Below are positions 17,428-27,761 of a DNA stretch of 51,833 nucleotides, piece after piece. The stretch comes from Paenibacillus terrae (GTDB lineage: Bacteria > Bacillota > Bacilli > Paenibacillales > Paenibacillaceae). The notes beneath the pieces were generated by a model. The model was not told the origin of the DNA. It saw only the letters and a program-made list of their open reading frames with translations, and made no database searches. A program made the translations under genes and the position numbers. Position 1 is the first letter of the stretch. Every line of letters begins with the position of its first letter. Location: NCBI RefSeq assembly GCF_000943545.1, contig NZ_JTHP01000049.1, positions 1 through 51,833 of the forward strand, in the 5' to 3' direction.

Positions 17428-18743
17428 AACAAGCCATCCTTCATGGCCTTATACACAAGCTGGGCAAACAGACTGTTGGACCAGGCGAACCATTTTCTCG
17501 TAAAAACCGTGGGATCATCGGCATGAAAGCCTTCATGCATATATCCGGTGTCCCCATCTGTCGCTTCCAGCATCCGGATCATTTCCAGCCTCTCTTCTGC
17601 GGTCTGGGCCGTTAATCCTTGCATAGACAGGGCCATATGCCAGATGTAACCCGGTAGGGTGTGCGGACTTCCGATGCCTTTGGCCGCCTTGCCTTCAAAG
17701 TAAAACGGATTCTCCTGGCTTAAAGCGAAGCGTCTCGTATTTTGATAGATAGGATCGTCCGCCGTCGTATAGCCCAAATACGGAATGGACATTAATCCCG
17801 GCGTACCTGCGTCATCCATCAGGCAGTAGTTGCCAAATCCGTCCGTTTCATAAGCATATATAGGCCCGAATACCGGGTGGCGGTAAATGCCGTACAAGTG
17901 AATACCGTGCTCCACCTCAGCCTCCAGCTCCTTCAGCTCGTTCAGGAAGTCCATATCACGGAATACCCACTCCGCAAACTCCTGCATCTGCCGCAAAGCA
18001 ACCACCGCAAACATATTGCCGGGTATATTGTAGTGGAAATCGCAAGCATCATCACTGGAACGGAAGCCCGACCAAATCATCCCCGTATAATTTACAGGCA
18101 TACCGAGTCCCTGATTGCGCAAGGAATCGGTGGAAATGCCGTTATTACGCGTAAACCGATACGCAGATTGCTCTTGGTGACGCTGCTCCGTTTTGAACAC
18201 ATCCACCATTTTACGCAGAGCCGTCTTGAATTTTGAATCAAAAATATCGGTAAGCTCCGTTTCCTTCCAGTACATATAAGCCAGCCGAATGACAAAGCAA
18301 AGCGAGTCGATCTCAAATTTTCGTTCCCACACCCATGGCGACATTTCCGTCTCATCAGCCGCATTCCAGTGCCAGTCATTCGCCGTCTCATTGAACGCAT
18401 TCGCATACGGGTCTATGAGGACATAATGAATATGGCGCTTGATCAGACCACCAATGATACGCTGTAAATCAGCATCCTCCCTGGCTAACGGCACATAATG
18501 AATAACCTGCTCTACGGAATCCCGCAACCAAAGAGCCGGAATATCACCTGTAATGAGAAACGTTGTCCCATCATCCATTAGTTTGGTCGTCGTCTCCAGC
18601 GAATTCGGAAAACAGTTTTTAAACAGCTTCAGCAGCTTCGGCCTGTGAGCCAGTGCTTGCTCCGCTTCCTTGAGTACATCCTGAACAGCCTGCGGCATGT
18701 CAAGGTCGGGCATCGGTATTTTGGGAAGCCTGAATTGTTCCAA
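17424..18743 (-). CDS. GH125 exo-alpha-1,6-mannosidase
   Basis: Metal-independent inverting alpha-mannosidase with an (alpha/alpha)6 barrel. Family signatures: FPNSLETTTKL near the start, GDIPALWLRDSVEQV, NDWHWNAADETEMSPWVWERKFEIDSL and GMIWSGFRSSDDACDFHYNIPGNMF. Characterised GH125 enzymes cut alpha-1,6-linked mannose, including on trimmed N-glycans. The start is placed at TTG 18743 (gives MEQFRLPKIPMPDL) with AAAGGAG 11 bases upstream. The open frame extends further, to 18854, but that part overlaps the GH38 gene and has no ribosome site. It overlaps GH38 by 44 bases and the next gene by 4, so translation is coupled. Confidence 0.9.
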   Translation of the reverse strand: MEQFRLPKIPMPDLDMPQAVQDVLKEAEQALAHRPKLLKLFKNCFPNSLETTTKLMDDGTTFLITGDIPALWLRDSVEQVIHYVPLAREDADLQRIIGGLIKRHIHYVLIDPYANAFNETANDWHWNAADETEMSPWVWERKFEIDSLCFVIRLAYMYWKETELTDIFDSKFKTALRKMVDVFKTEQRHQEQSAYRFTRNNGISTDSLRNQGLGMPVNYTGMIWSGFRSSDDACDFHYNIPGNMFAVVALRQMQEFAEWVFRDMDFLNELKELEAEVEHGIHLYGIYRHPVFGPIYAYETDGFGNYCLMDDAGTPGLMSIPYLGYTTADDPIYQNTRRFALSQENPFYFEGKAAKGIGSPHTLPGYIWHMALSMQGLTAQTAEERLEMIRMLEATDGDTGYMHEGFHADDPTVFTRKWFAWSNSLFAQLVYKAMKDGLL

Positions 18744-21700
18744 TAGCTTTTTCGCTCCTTTGCAAACGTATCGTTTTAATTTCATAAGGTATAAAAGACA
18801 ACGTGAGACAGCTACCTTCCAGCTCAAGCGGCTGCACGGGTTCCTCCAGCGCATTCGACACGTAGGCTGCGTTGAACGTGTAAGGCCAGGTCAGCTTGAT
18901 CGTTTCCCGTCCCCCAGAAGATTCGTACAAACGAAGAACCGTCCCCAGCCCATCTTCGGCCGGCTTGATCGTATCCAGCACAACGTGACGGCTATCAAAG
19001 TTAATGAACGATCCGCTGCTCGGCAGCACTCCGGTGCTGTGCTTTTGCTGTTGCACAACAGGCATATCATGGTTCAGCTCAGCCGCATGACGCAAGGTAT
19101 GGGCGCTGCGCCAGTCTGCCACATGCGGATATAGCGAATACGTAAAATCGTGCTCGCCCAGATCGGCATCTTTATCCGGCCATTTGGGTGCACGCAGCAG
19201 AGACAGACGGATGGTGCTGTCTTGAATGTCGTAGCCATATTTGCAATCATTGAGCAGACTCACGCCATAGCCGTGCTCGGAAACATCCGCAAATCGGTGT
19301 CCACACACTTCATACTGCGCCTGCTCCCAGCTTGTATTCCGATGGGTCGGCCGCTCCAAAGCACCGAAAGGAATTTCATAGGTCGCCTTGTCCGTAACCA
19401 CATCTACAGGAAAGCCTACCTTTAGCAGCTTGTGCGCTTCATTCCAGCTCACATGCGTCTTGAAATCAATTCGCCGCTCATGATGATAAAAGATCATATC
19501 CTGCGTCATTTCAGATTGATGGATTCGCCATCGAAAGCGCAGCACATCCTTCGTTTTTCCCTGGAGCACTAAGCGTTTTTCAAGCAACTCGGCTTCTCCT
19601 GCTACCTGTTCCTCATAGCGGTCATCCAAATCCCATGCATCCCACAGCGTCGGACGATCATGGAATAAATGAAAACGATTTGCCCGTTCCCCCGGCTTCA
19701 CAATTTCACGGTTTGCCGCTTTATCCAGCAGACGAATGATTTCGCCCTGCTCATTAAATTGCACCTTATACAATGCCGTCTCCCAGCGATCCTCCAGCGA
19801 TCCAGAATTCACAGTTTTTTCGGACTGTCCACTTGTTCCGGCCTGTTCTCGCTCCAGCCAAATCGTTTTGTAGCCCAGTGCAGGAATGTCTGGAATACGC
19901 ACCGAAATGCCGCCCTCCTCCACATCGGTGTCCAGCCGCTCGGCTTCATCATTAGCGTAGTCATAAGCACACAATCCCTCTGCCGATTCCGCAGCGATAT
20001 GGATCACGGCACTACGGCTCCAGCCCAGGCTGTTAAACACAAGATACGGCGTTCCTGTCCTCGAGCCTTCCGTGTTCACTTGAGCCGCCAGCGTCGCAAT
20101 TCCCTGTTGGAGCCCGACATGTCCCCATTCGAAAATTTGCTGATACTCCTTATCCGAAGTGCCGTAAACCTCGGTAATCGCCGAGCCGGGAATAATATCG
20201 TGGAACTGATTCAACAAAATCAGCTTCCAGCCCTCATGTAATGCCGAATAGATGTCCTGCGCCTGCTCCGGCTCCAGCTTTGGTAATGCCAGCGTGCTCC
20301 ACAGCTCTGCCTCGCGGTAGAATCCCTCCGCTTTCCGGTTATTACGTTTGTTGCGGGCGTGGGTCGTGTAGGTTCCCCGATGCAGCTCAAGGTACAAGTC
20401 ACCATGCCATTGGGGAAGCTTCGGATGCGCCTGATCTATGCCTGCGAAAAACTGCCCCGCCGTGCTGAACCGACTCGCGGGCAGTCCCACCATTAGCGGA
20501 GAACGCTCTATATATTCCAGCATTTCACGCGTAACTCCGCCGCCGCCGTCTCCATGTCCATAGAGCAACATGTGCTCAGGATGAGCCGATTTTTCGCGAT
20601 AGGACTGCCAATGGTCATGTATGTCCTGCGGCCGTGTATTTTCATTCACACCATGATTGAGGTAGGACAACATCGAAGTGCCATCAATGCCCACCCAGTG
20701 GAACAAATCGTAAGGAAACACATTCGTATCATTCCAGCCGAGCTTGGTCGTCATAAAATAGTCTATCTTCCCATGCTTTAAAATCTGCGGCAGGGACGCA
20801 CAGTAGCCGAACGTATCCGGCAGCCATTCGATATGAGAGGTTTTGCCGAATTCCTGTTGGTAAAAACGCTGACCATACAGCATTTGGCGGATGAGTGATT
20901 CGCCATTGGGCAGGTTCAAATCAGGCTCTACCCACATCCCCCCGACCAGCTCCCATCGTCCTTCGGCGACTCTCGCTTTGACCCGTTCATACAGCTCTGG
21001 ATCATTTTCCTTTACAAAAGAGAACAGCAGCGGTTGGCTCTGCGCATATTGATATGCCGGGTATTCGTCCATCAACGTATCCACCGTTGAGAAGGTTCGG
21101 CTTGTTTTCCGTACAGTCTCGCGCATCGGCCACAGCCAGGCAATGTCGATGTGCGACTGTCCTACCATGTGCTCCAAACCTTGCGCATTTCCGCCGATCT
21201 CCTGAACCTGCCGAATCAGCTCCTTTTCTGTGGCTGAAATCGCACCCCCTTCTCGAATGGCGTCTTCCTCCAGATTCGCAAAGCGATCCATCACCCCATA
21301 CAGAGCTTCCAGCAAGCGTATTCTGCGGATATCACCCTCAGCCAGCAGTATAGCGGCTTCGCTGACGACGGTAATGGTATACATCAGGCTCTGTACGGGC
21401 TTGTTTGGACGTACAAGATAGCTTGTAATGGAAGAAATCGGGGGTTGAATGACAGCCTGCCGATTGAGCGGATCAACGGGTTCGGGTACAGGATCAAACA
21501 ATTCTATATCCAATTCCGGTGAAGGCCCGATGACCTGCGGATTAAGCGTGACATAGGTATGATTGCGGTCAAGCCCGTGATAGGAAGCACCGTTGACCCG
21601 CAGCAATCCTTCTCCCCCGGACTCAAATACCAATCCAAAAGGCTCTCTCAACCACGCTGTCGGTACAACCAACTGCGTTCGAAAAAAATAAGTCGTCCCC

Positions 21701-21870
21701 TGACTGCTGGGGAATCGCTTGAGGTCCAGTCCTTCCGATAAAGGTGCGGCGTCTTCGTATTGACCTGGTGTTTGGTAAGTGGATTGTGTAATGTTCCAAC
21801 TCCGCAAATCCAGCTTCTCCAGCCATTGGCATTCCGATAATTCCCGAATCAGGCGTTTGATACGCTCCAT
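18700..21870 (-). CDS. GH38 alpha-mannosidase, 1056 aa
   Basis: Full-length class II alpha-mannosidase, retaining and zinc-dependent, likely cytoplasmic as no signal peptide is seen. An N-terminal beta-sandwich (about 1-200) precedes the catalytic barrel: GQSHIDIAWLWP carries zinc ligands (about H240, D242), WLPDTFGYCASLPQIL the nucleophile (about D352), and NQFHDIIPGSAITEVY another probable zinc histidine. The C-terminal beta domains end with SCLTLSFIPYEIKTIRL. Expected to remove alpha-1,2/1,3 or 1,6 mannose from imported oligosaccharides. ATG 21870 has GGGAGG at good spacing and overlaps the GH3 stop (TAATG). It differs in type from the MngB-like GH38 at the end of the operon, so the two probably handle different linkages. 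Confidence 0.93.
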   Translation of the reverse strand: MERIKRLIRELSECQWLEKLDLRSWNITQSTYQTPGQYEDAAPLSEGLDLKRFPSSQGTTYFFRTQLVVPTAWLREPFGLVFESGGEGLLRVNGASYHGLDRNHTYVTLNPQVIGPSPELDIELFDPVPEPVDPLNRQAVIQPPISSITSYLVRPNKPVQSLMYTITVVSEAAILLAEGDIRRIRLLEALYGVMDRFANLEEDAIREGGAISATEKELIRQVQEIGGNAQGLEHMVGQSHIDIAWLWPMRETVRKTSRTFSTVDTLMDEYPAYQYAQSQPLLFSFVKENDPELYERVKARVAEGRWELVGGMWVEPDLNLPNGESLIRQMLYGQRFYQQEFGKTSHIEWLPDTFGYCASLPQILKHGKIDYFMTTKLGWNDTNVFPYDLFHWVGIDGTSMLSYLNHGVNENTRPQDIHDHWQSYREKSAHPEHMLLYGHGDGGGGVTREMLEYIERSPLMVGLPASRFSTAGQFFAGIDQAHPKLPQWHGDLYLELHRGTYTTHARNKRNNRKAEGFYREAELWSTLALPKLEPEQAQDIYSALHEGWKLILLNQFHDIIPGSAITEVYGTSDKEYQQIFEWGHVGLQQGIATLAAQVNTEGSRTGTPYLVFNSLGWSRSAVIHIAAESAEGLCAYDYANDEAERLDTDVEEGGISVRIPDIPALGYKTIWLEREQAGTSGQSEKTVNSGSLEDRWETALYKVQFNEQGEIIRLLDKAANREIVKPGERANRFHLFHDRPTLWDAWDLDDRYEEQVAGEAELLEKRLVLQGKTKDVLRFRWRIHQSEMTQDMIFYHHERRIDFKTHVSWNEAHKLLKVGFPVDVVTDKATYEIPFGALERPTHRNTSWEQAQYEVCGHRFADVSEHGYGVSLLNDCKYGYDIQDSTIRLSLLRAPKWPDKDADLGEHDFTYSLYPHVADWRSAHTLRHAAELNHDMPVVQQQKHSTGVLPSSGSFINFDSRHVVLDTIKPAEDGLGTVLRLYESSGGRETIKLTWPYTFNAAYVSNALEEPVQPLELEGSCLTLSFIPYEIKTIRLQRSEKAIGTIQASQNTDARP

Positions 21871-24179
21871 TATTCATCCTCCCGTACGATCAACTCGGCA
21901 CACAGGGTGTCCTTGGAGTGCCTGCCTACTTGAATAGAAAATCGACCTGCCTCAATGACTGGCTGTAGATCACGTCCTATATATTGCAGCTTGTCGGAGC
22001 CTATAACAAACTCCACTGAGCGTGTTTCCCCAGGCTTTAATACAACCTTGCAAAAGCCCTTGAGTTCCCTGATTGGACGGGTCACCGAGCTCACCGTGTC
22101 CGAGATATACAACTGAACCACCTCAGCCCCTTCCTGTTTGCCCGTGTTGGTTACATCGACTGTAACCGTAACGGATTCACCCACTCGGATCGAATTGGCG
22201 CTTAATGTAAACCTTTCATAGCTAAACGTCGTGTAGCTGAGACCGTAGCCAAACGGATAGCGCGGCGCGGCATCGTCCTCCAGATACCGCTTGCCCCTGG
22301 AACGCTTGCCATTGTAATATACTGGCAACTGCCCGACATGCTTAGGGATGGAGAGGGTTAATCGTCCGGAAGGATTTACATCCCCAAATAAAATATCCGC
22401 GATTGCATGTCCCCCCTCCTGACCGGGATACCATGCTTCCAAAATAGCGTGCGCATGCTCCTCCACCCACGGCTCAGCAATCGGTCGCCCGTTAATATAT
22501 ACGACGACCAGTTCCTTTCCCAGGCTGTAGACTTCCTGCATGAGTTGAAGCTGTACCCCCGCAAGCCCCAACGTCATCCGGTCGATGCCTTCGCCGCATT
22601 CCATGTCGTTCCAATCGTGATCCGATACCTTCGAGGCGCCGGTTTTCAGATCAATCGTTCCTTCCCCGAAATCGCGGGCACTGGATCCTCCGACCACCAT
22701 CACCACTGTATCGGCCTCAGCCGCACATGCCAGTGCATTTTCAAAGCCTTCCCGAGATTCTCCCTTGATCCGGCAGCCAGGTGCGTACAGAACGCTATCC
22801 TGATCCTTCCCCAGCTTGCTACGGATGCCATCAAGTACAGTTACCACACGGGCTCTCGGCTGCGGTGATGTATAATCGCCCAGTTGGTTGTAGACCTGAT
22901 CTGCATTCGGGCCGATGACCGCAATACGCTTGGAGGTTTTCGGCAGGGGAAGCGTTCTATCGACGTTTTTGAGCAGCACAATCCCTTCAGTCGCAAGCTG
23001 ACGAGCCAACCGAATATGCTCCGCCCGACCAATCACCTGCTCCGCTCGTTCCGCATTCACATACGGTTTGTCAAACAGACCCAGCCTGAATTTTAGCGTG
23101 AGCACCCTGCGAACCGCCCGATCCAGCACACTCGTCTCCAGCTTGCCAGCGTGAACCGCCTCGACCAGATGACTTCCGAACATTTCACCAGACACTTCCA
23201 TATCAATCCCTGCGCGAATCGCCTGCACAGCGGCATCCGATCCATTCTCGGCTACATCGTGTCCACTCGCCAACATTTCAATCGCGCCACAATCCGTAAT
23301 GATCAGACCGTCAAATCCCCACGCCTGACGAAGAATATCGTCCAATAGCTCAGCATTCACTGTACACGGGACCCCGTCGATTTCGTTATAGGCTGGCATA
23401 ATAGATTGCACCCCTGCTTCCACCGCTTTTTGGAATGGATACAGATCGACCTCCAAAAGCTCGCGCCAGCCCATATGCACAGGTCCGGCATTACGTCCGC
23501 CCTCCGAGCTGCCATAGCCTGCAAAATGCTTTAATGTGGCTGCTACGCTATGTTCGCTGTGCAGGCTTTCCCCCTGAAGCCCCTCCACGGCGGCAACAGC
23601 AAATTCGCCGATGAGATAAGGGTCTTCGCCAAAGCATTCCTCCGTGCGTCCCCAGCGCGGATCACGCACCACATCAAGCACGGGTGAGTACGTGACCGCC
23701 CCGCCCTGAGCGCGGGTTTCGGTCGCAACCGCGCGGCACATGTCACGATACAGATCGACATTCCACGTGCTGCCGATGGACAGCGGAACCGGAAATACAG
23801 TGCCGTCAATTGCCATATGACCATGAGAGCATTCCTCGCCGATCAGAATCGGGATGCCTAGCCGGGAATGCTCCACTGCATATCGCTGGATCAGGTTCAC
23901 GACCTCCGCCCCCTGCTTGGCAGACAAGCCATTCTCCAAGGTCACCCCAGTCCACGGATCAGCTCGAAGCACTCCGTATAAGGAGCCGACTCCCCCATTT
24001 TGCACCTGCTGCTTGAAAGCATGATGCAGGGACAATTCCCCGTCTGTGTGCTCATACACTTGCCAGCCGAAGGGCTGCACAAGCTGACCCGCCTTTTCCT
24101 CTATCGTCATCAAACCGATTAAGTGCTCCACCCGTTCTTCAATCGGTTTGCTTTTATCCTTATAAATCAACATGTTCAT
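21870..24179 (-). CDS. GH3 beta-glycosidase (BglX-like), 769 aa
   Basis: Retaining beta-glycosidase. The GH3 barrel includes ILIGEECSHGHM, SPVLDVVRDPRWGRTEECFGEDP, the substrate-binding KHF (about 217-219) and the nucleophile aspartate in GLIITDCGAI (about D296). The second domain starts RIAVIGPNADQVYNQLGDY, and a C-terminal fibronectin-III-like domain has FGYGLSYTTFSYE and the ending typical of BglX. Such three-domain enzymes are usually beta-glucosidases or xylosidases; in this locus it may act on a beta-linked GlcNAc or other terminal sugar, but the sequence alone does not say. No signal peptide. The ribosome site AAGGAG precedes ATG 24179. It lies 16 bases after the permease gene. Confidence 0.93.
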   Translation of the reverse strand: MNMLIYKDKSKPIEERVEHLIGLMTIEEKAGQLVQPFGWQVYEHTDGELSLHHAFKQQVQNGGVGSLYGVLRADPWTGVTLENGLSAKQGAEVVNLIQRYAVEHSRLGIPILIGEECSHGHMAIDGTVFPVPLSIGSTWNVDLYRDMCRAVATETRAQGGAVTYSPVLDVVRDPRWGRTEECFGEDPYLIGEFAVAAVEGLQGESLHSEHSVAATLKHFAGYGSSEGGRNAGPVHMGWRELLEVDLYPFQKAVEAGVQSIMPAYNEIDGVPCTVNAELLDDILRQAWGFDGLIITDCGAIEMLASGHDVAENGSDAAVQAIRAGIDMEVSGEMFGSHLVEAVHAGKLETSVLDRAVRRVLTLKFRLGLFDKPYVNAERAEQVIGRAEHIRLARQLATEGIVLLKNVDRTLPLPKTSKRIAVIGPNADQVYNQLGDYTSPQPRARVVTVLDGIRSKLGKDQDSVLYAPGCRIKGESREGFENALACAAEADTVVMVVGGSSARDFGEGTIDLKTGASKVSDHDWNDMECGEGIDRMTLGLAGVQLQLMQEVYSLGKELVVVYINGRPIAEPWVEEHAHAILEAWYPGQEGGHAIADILFGDVNPSGRLTLSIPKHVGQLPVYYNGKRSRGKRYLEDDAAPRYPFGYGLSYTTFSYERFTLSANSIRVGESVTVTVDVTNTGKQEGAEVVQLYISDTVSSVTRPIRELKGFCKVVLKPGETRSVEFVIGSDKLQYIGRDLQPVIEAGRFSIQVGRHSKDTLCAELIVREDE

Positions 24180-24195
24180 GCCCTCTCCTTCCCTG

Positions 24196-25125
24196 TTATT
24201 CCTTCACAGCCCCAACCGTAAGTCCCTGCACAAAGTAACGCTGGAAGAAGGGATAAGCGAATATAATAGGCAGCGTCGCCAGTACCACCATCGCCATACG
24301 CGAAGTATCCTGCGGAATCGATTGAAGCGCAGCCAGACTCATAGAGCTGTTTTGCGAATTTTGCTGGATGAACTGAATGCTGGATTCAATCCGCATCAGC
24401 ATGGACTGAAGTGGAACCAGATTGGGATTGTCAATATACAACAGGGCATTAAACCAGTCATTCCAGTAACCAAGTGTGCTGAATAAACCAATAGTCGCAA
24501 GTCCGGGCAGAGAGAGCGGAAGCACGATTTTTAAAAATGTGTAAAACTCACCTGCCCCATCTATTTTGGCTGATTCAACGATGGCATCTGGCACGCTGGT
24601 GCTATAGAATGTGCGCAGGATCATAATATAAAAGGCATTCATGGCCAGCGGCAATATCAAAGCCCAAATCGTATCCTTGAGCCCGAGCAATTGGGAAACG
24701 ACCATATAGGTCGGGATCATTCCACCATTAAAAAGCATGGTTAAAATCGCAAAAATGGAAAAGAATCTCCGGTAACGAAAGCTCTTTCGCGAAATGGCGT
24801 ACGCATATAACGAAATGAGAATGAGACTGATCACCGTACCGATGACCGTTACGGCAATCGTCACCCCATAGGAGCGCAGTAGCGTATCACTGGTGCGAAA
24901 TATGAAGCGATAAGCCTCCAGACTCCATTGAGCCGGGAGCAGCCGATATCCGTCCCGCGCCAGCGTTTTCTCATCGGTTAGGGAAATAATGACGACGAAC
25001 AAAAAGGGAAATACACACAGGAACGCGAACACCCCTGCTACCACATTCAGAACAGCATTCCAGCCCCGTGAAATATGATGGAAATCTCGTTTTTTTCTTT
25101 TTTTTCCAGAAGCCACAGCCCACAC
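24196..25125 (-). CDS. Carbohydrate ABC transporter permease (LplC/MalG type)
   Basis: Inner-membrane subunit of a CUT1-family sugar importer, 309 residues with six predicted membrane helices. The EAA loop reads ESAKIDGAGEFYTFLKIVLPLSLPG, the contact site for the ATPase. The ending PIIFAYPFFQRYFVQGLTVGAVKE is characteristic of this subunit. The start is GTG 25125 or the GTG at 25113; AGAGGAG lies upstream of both. It pairs with the adjacent permease 15 bases upstream. No ATPase gene is present here, as usual for these systems, which share an MsmX-like ATPase encoded elsewhere. Confidence 0.92.
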   Translation of the reverse strand: MWAVASGKKRKKRDFHHISRGWNAVLNVVAGVFAFLCVFPFLFVVIISLTDEKTLARDGYRLLPAQWSLEAYRFIFRTSDTLLRSYGVTIAVTVIGTVISLILISLYAYAISRKSFRYRRFFSIFAILTMLFNGGMIPTYMVVSQLLGLKDTIWALILPLAMNAFYIMILRTFYSTSVPDAIVESAKIDGAGEFYTFLKIVLPLSLPGLATIGLFSTLGYWNDWFNALLYIDNPNLVPLQSMLMRIESSIQFIQQNSQNSSMSLAALQSIPQDTSRMAMVVLATLPIIFAYPFFQRYFVQGLTVGAVKE

Positions 25126-25139
25126 CCCTCTCCTCTTTT

Positions 25140-26069
25140 TTAGAACAAAGCGCTGTCTTTATCTATTTTTCGTACAACATAATTAGATAAGATGACCAGA
25201 ACAAAGCCAACCACTGACTGATACAAACCTGCGGCCGTGCTCATCCCGATTTCCCCCGTTGTTTTTAGCCCACGGTATACATAGGTGTCGATGACGTTCG
25301 TTACCGAATACAAGGTGCCCGAATCTCTCGGAACCTGATAGAACAAACCAAAATCCGCGTAAAAAATCCGTCCGACTGCAAGCAGCGTCATAATGATAAT
25401 GATCGGCGAGAGCAAAGGGAGCGTCACATTACGAATTTGCTGCCATTTGCTGGCTCCATCTATCATGGCTGCTTCATACAAGGATTTGTCGATGCCCAAA
25501 ATCGAAGCCAGATAAACGACACTGTTATAGCCGATCGCCTTCCATAGACTGACTAAAATCAAGATGTACGGCCAATAGGCGGCCTCCGAATACCACTGAA
25601 TCGGCTCGATGCCAAACCCTGCGAGAATTTGATTCAGCATTCCCCGATCCATGCTCAGAAAGCTGAATGCAAAGTAGCCCACGATGACCCATGACAGGAA
25701 ATACGGGAGAAACATGCCTGTCTGGTACAGCTTTGCTAATCGTTTATTAATCAGCTCGGAGAGCAGAATAGCCATAGCTACCGAAAAAACAAGTCCGAGA
25801 ATAATAAAGACCAGGTTATACAAAAGGGTATTTCGCGTGATGACATAGGCATCGTTGTTATTGAACAGAAACTTGAAGTTATCCCAGCCCACCCACTTGC
25901 TCGTATAAATACTGGCCCAGAATCCTTCCCTGTTAAAACGATATTGCTTGAAGGCAGCCACTGTACCGACCAGCGGCAGGTATGAAAAGAAGAAGAACCA
26001 GATAGCGCCGGGCAGCACCATGAACAGCATAACTTTGTTTTTAATCACATTTCTGAAAAATGCGGCCAT
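25140..26069 (-). CDS. Carbohydrate ABC transporter permease (LplB/MalF type)
   Basis: Partner permease of 309 residues with six predicted membrane helices. The N-terminus MLFMVLPGAIWFFFFSYLPLVGTVAAFKQY is typical of LplB-like proteins, and the EAA loop reads EAAMIDGASKWQQIRNVTLPLLSP. GGGAGG lies 7 bases upstream of the ATG. It lies about 105 bases after the lipoprotein gene. It would form the heterodimeric channel for oligosaccharides delivered by the lipoprotein. Confidence 0.93.
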   Translation of the reverse strand: MAAFFRNVIKNKVMLFMVLPGAIWFFFFSYLPLVGTVAAFKQYRFNREGFWASIYTSKWVGWDNFKFLFNNNDAYVITRNTLLYNLVFIILGLVFSVAMAILLSELINKRLAKLYQTGMFLPYFLSWVIVGYFAFSFLSMDRGMLNQILAGFGIEPIQWYSEAAYWPYILILVSLWKAIGYNSVVYLASILGIDKSLYEAAMIDGASKWQQIRNVTLPLLSPIIIIMTLLAVGRIFYADFGLFYQVPRDSGTLYSVTNVIDTYVYRGLKTTGEIGMSTAAGLYQSVVGFVLVILSNYVVRKIDKDSALF

Positions 26070-26173
26070 AGGTATTCCCTCCCAATCTGTAATAGCTAAA
26101 ATAGCTATTGAAAAAAGACCGGGCGTAACTTACACCCGCCCGATCCTCTCTTATATTTCACGACCCTAAAGTA

Positions 26174-27652
26174 TTATTTGCTGTTTTGTGCCTTCCAGGC
26201 ATCAAGCTGGGACTGCGCTTCCGCCATCACCTTATCCAGACCAGCCTGCTTGAATTTCTCAGTCACTTTCGGGAGATTCGTTTCCGGGTCCAGCGTGCCT
26301 GTCATCAGTGAAGCCCAAAATTGCTCTTTGACGTTCTGAATTGCTGCCATCTCCGTAGATACTTTACTGCTGTCAAAGTTGAAGCTTAGGATTGGAGAAT
26401 TTTTTCCCTCCGAGTTGAACTTCTTGAATTGCTCCCATTTGTCAGCCGGATCATTCGGATTCAGATACAGTAGCATATTGTTGCCTAGCGAATACGAAGG
26501 CATGTCATAGTTTTTGGAATCAGCCAGATTTTCGATATACTGGCCATCTGTTTTTTTGTAATGCACTCCCTCAATACCGGAATCAACCATATTACGTAAT
26601 ACCGGATCTGTATTCAGCAGGTTCAGGAACTGCATCGCCTTTTCGGGGTTTGCCGAGTTAGCCGAGATCGCCATAATGGAGCCCTGTACAGACGTATTAG
26701 TCACCATCGGATCGCTCGCAGGGGTGGATATAACCGGATAGCCGTAGCTTGCAGACCATAGATTATCGGCCAGCGGTTGAGTTTGCGCACGATCCAGAAA
26801 CCAGTTTCCAGACGTTGTTAAATCATTGGTGGAGCCTGTGGTTGCCGCTTCCGGTGATACATACCCGGCCTTGTAGTACTTATGCATCGTCGTCAGCGCC
26901 TGCTTCATTTCAGGCGTTTCCAAAATGTTTACGATCTTATAATCCGTGCTATCCATTTTGACAGCCATCGGCAGGTTTTGAATGATATAGTCATATGGAA
27001 CGTAGGGAACATAGTTTTTGTCCATGCCAAACGCTGTTACGCCGGGCTCGTTTTCTTTAATGGTTTTGAGCAGAGGCTCCAGACTATCCAGCGAACGGAC
27101 ATTTGGAAGGTCCAGCTTGTATTGGGTCAGCAATTTTTTATTGAACCGCCATACCTCTTGCTGCGGAAGCTCCTTGTTGGCAGGAATGCCATAATGATGC
27201 CCATCCACCTTGGAGCCTTCCAGAAACGCAGGATCAATCGTCTTTTTAAGATCCTGACCGTACTTGTCAAGCAAGTCGTCCATCTCCATGAATGCGCCCT
27301 TTCTAGCATTTTGTACATAATCAAAGCCACCGGAAGCCGTAAATACGATATCCATTGGCTCTCCCGAAGCCACATTCACCTGCATTTTTTGCTGGTAGTC
27401 GCCCCAATCGACCATTTTCATTTTGATCGTGGCGTTTATTTTCTTTTGGGTGTACTTGCTAACCTCTTCCATCACCCGATCTACATCTTTTTGAGGTGTA
27501 CCAATGGTATACCAGATCAGCTCTACCGGCTTTTCCGCTCCCTCATTCGTCGTTTCCCCGCCACCGCTGCTTCCTCCACAAGCACTGAGAATGAGCGTCA
27601 ACACCATACACATCACCAGAACAAACGAGTAGCTTATTTTGCTTTTACCCAT
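26174..27652 (-). CDS. Sugar-binding lipoprotein of the ABC transporter (LplA type)
   Basis: Extracellular solute-binding protein of 492 residues, family 1-like. The signal peptide ends in a lipobox, LTLILSACGG, with the cysteine at about 25 becoming the lipid anchor. The mature domain has ELIWYTIGTPQKDVDRVMEEVSKY and NVASGEPMDIVFTASG, the usual hinge and ligand-cleft strands, and QFWASLMTGTLDPETNLPKV near the end. By context its ligand is probably an N-glycan-derived mannooligosaccharide released by the GH85 enzyme. First gene of the operon; AAGGGAGG precedes ATG 27652, and a cre site and a candidate regulator box lie upstream. Confidence 0.93.
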   Translation of the reverse strand: MGKSKISYSFVLVMCMVLTLILSACGGSSGGGETTNEGAEKPVELIWYTIGTPQKDVDRVMEEVSKYTQKKINATIKMKMVDWGDYQQKMQVNVASGEPMDIVFTASGGFDYVQNARKGAFMEMDDLLDKYGQDLKKTIDPAFLEGSKVDGHHYGIPANKELPQQEVWRFNKKLLTQYKLDLPNVRSLDSLEPLLKTIKENEPGVTAFGMDKNYVPYVPYDYIIQNLPMAVKMDSTDYKIVNILETPEMKQALTTMHKYYKAGYVSPEAATTGSTNDLTTSGNWFLDRAQTQPLADNLWSASYGYPVISTPASDPMVTNTSVQGSIMAISANSANPEKAMQFLNLLNTDPVLRNMVDSGIEGVHYKKTDGQYIENLADSKNYDMPSYSLGNNMLLYLNPNDPADKWEQFKKFNSEGKNSPILSFNFDSSKVSTEMAAIQNVKEQFWASLMTGTLDPETNLPKVTEKFKQAGLDKVMAEAQSQLDAWKAQNSK

Positions 27653-27761
27653 CTATGATCCTCCCTTATGAAATGGACTTTGACCCTGTCGTTTCATTCA
27701 TTTCTGTTTCAGGATTTTGCAAAATCCTCATTTATGAAGCAACTACGTTAACCTTAACTAA

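Noticed and set aside
26882..27658. 258-codon plus-strand frame opposite the lipoprotein gene
   Set aside because: Antisense to a strong lipoprotein gene; rich in His/Phe/Arg, as expected for a mirror frame, with no start context.
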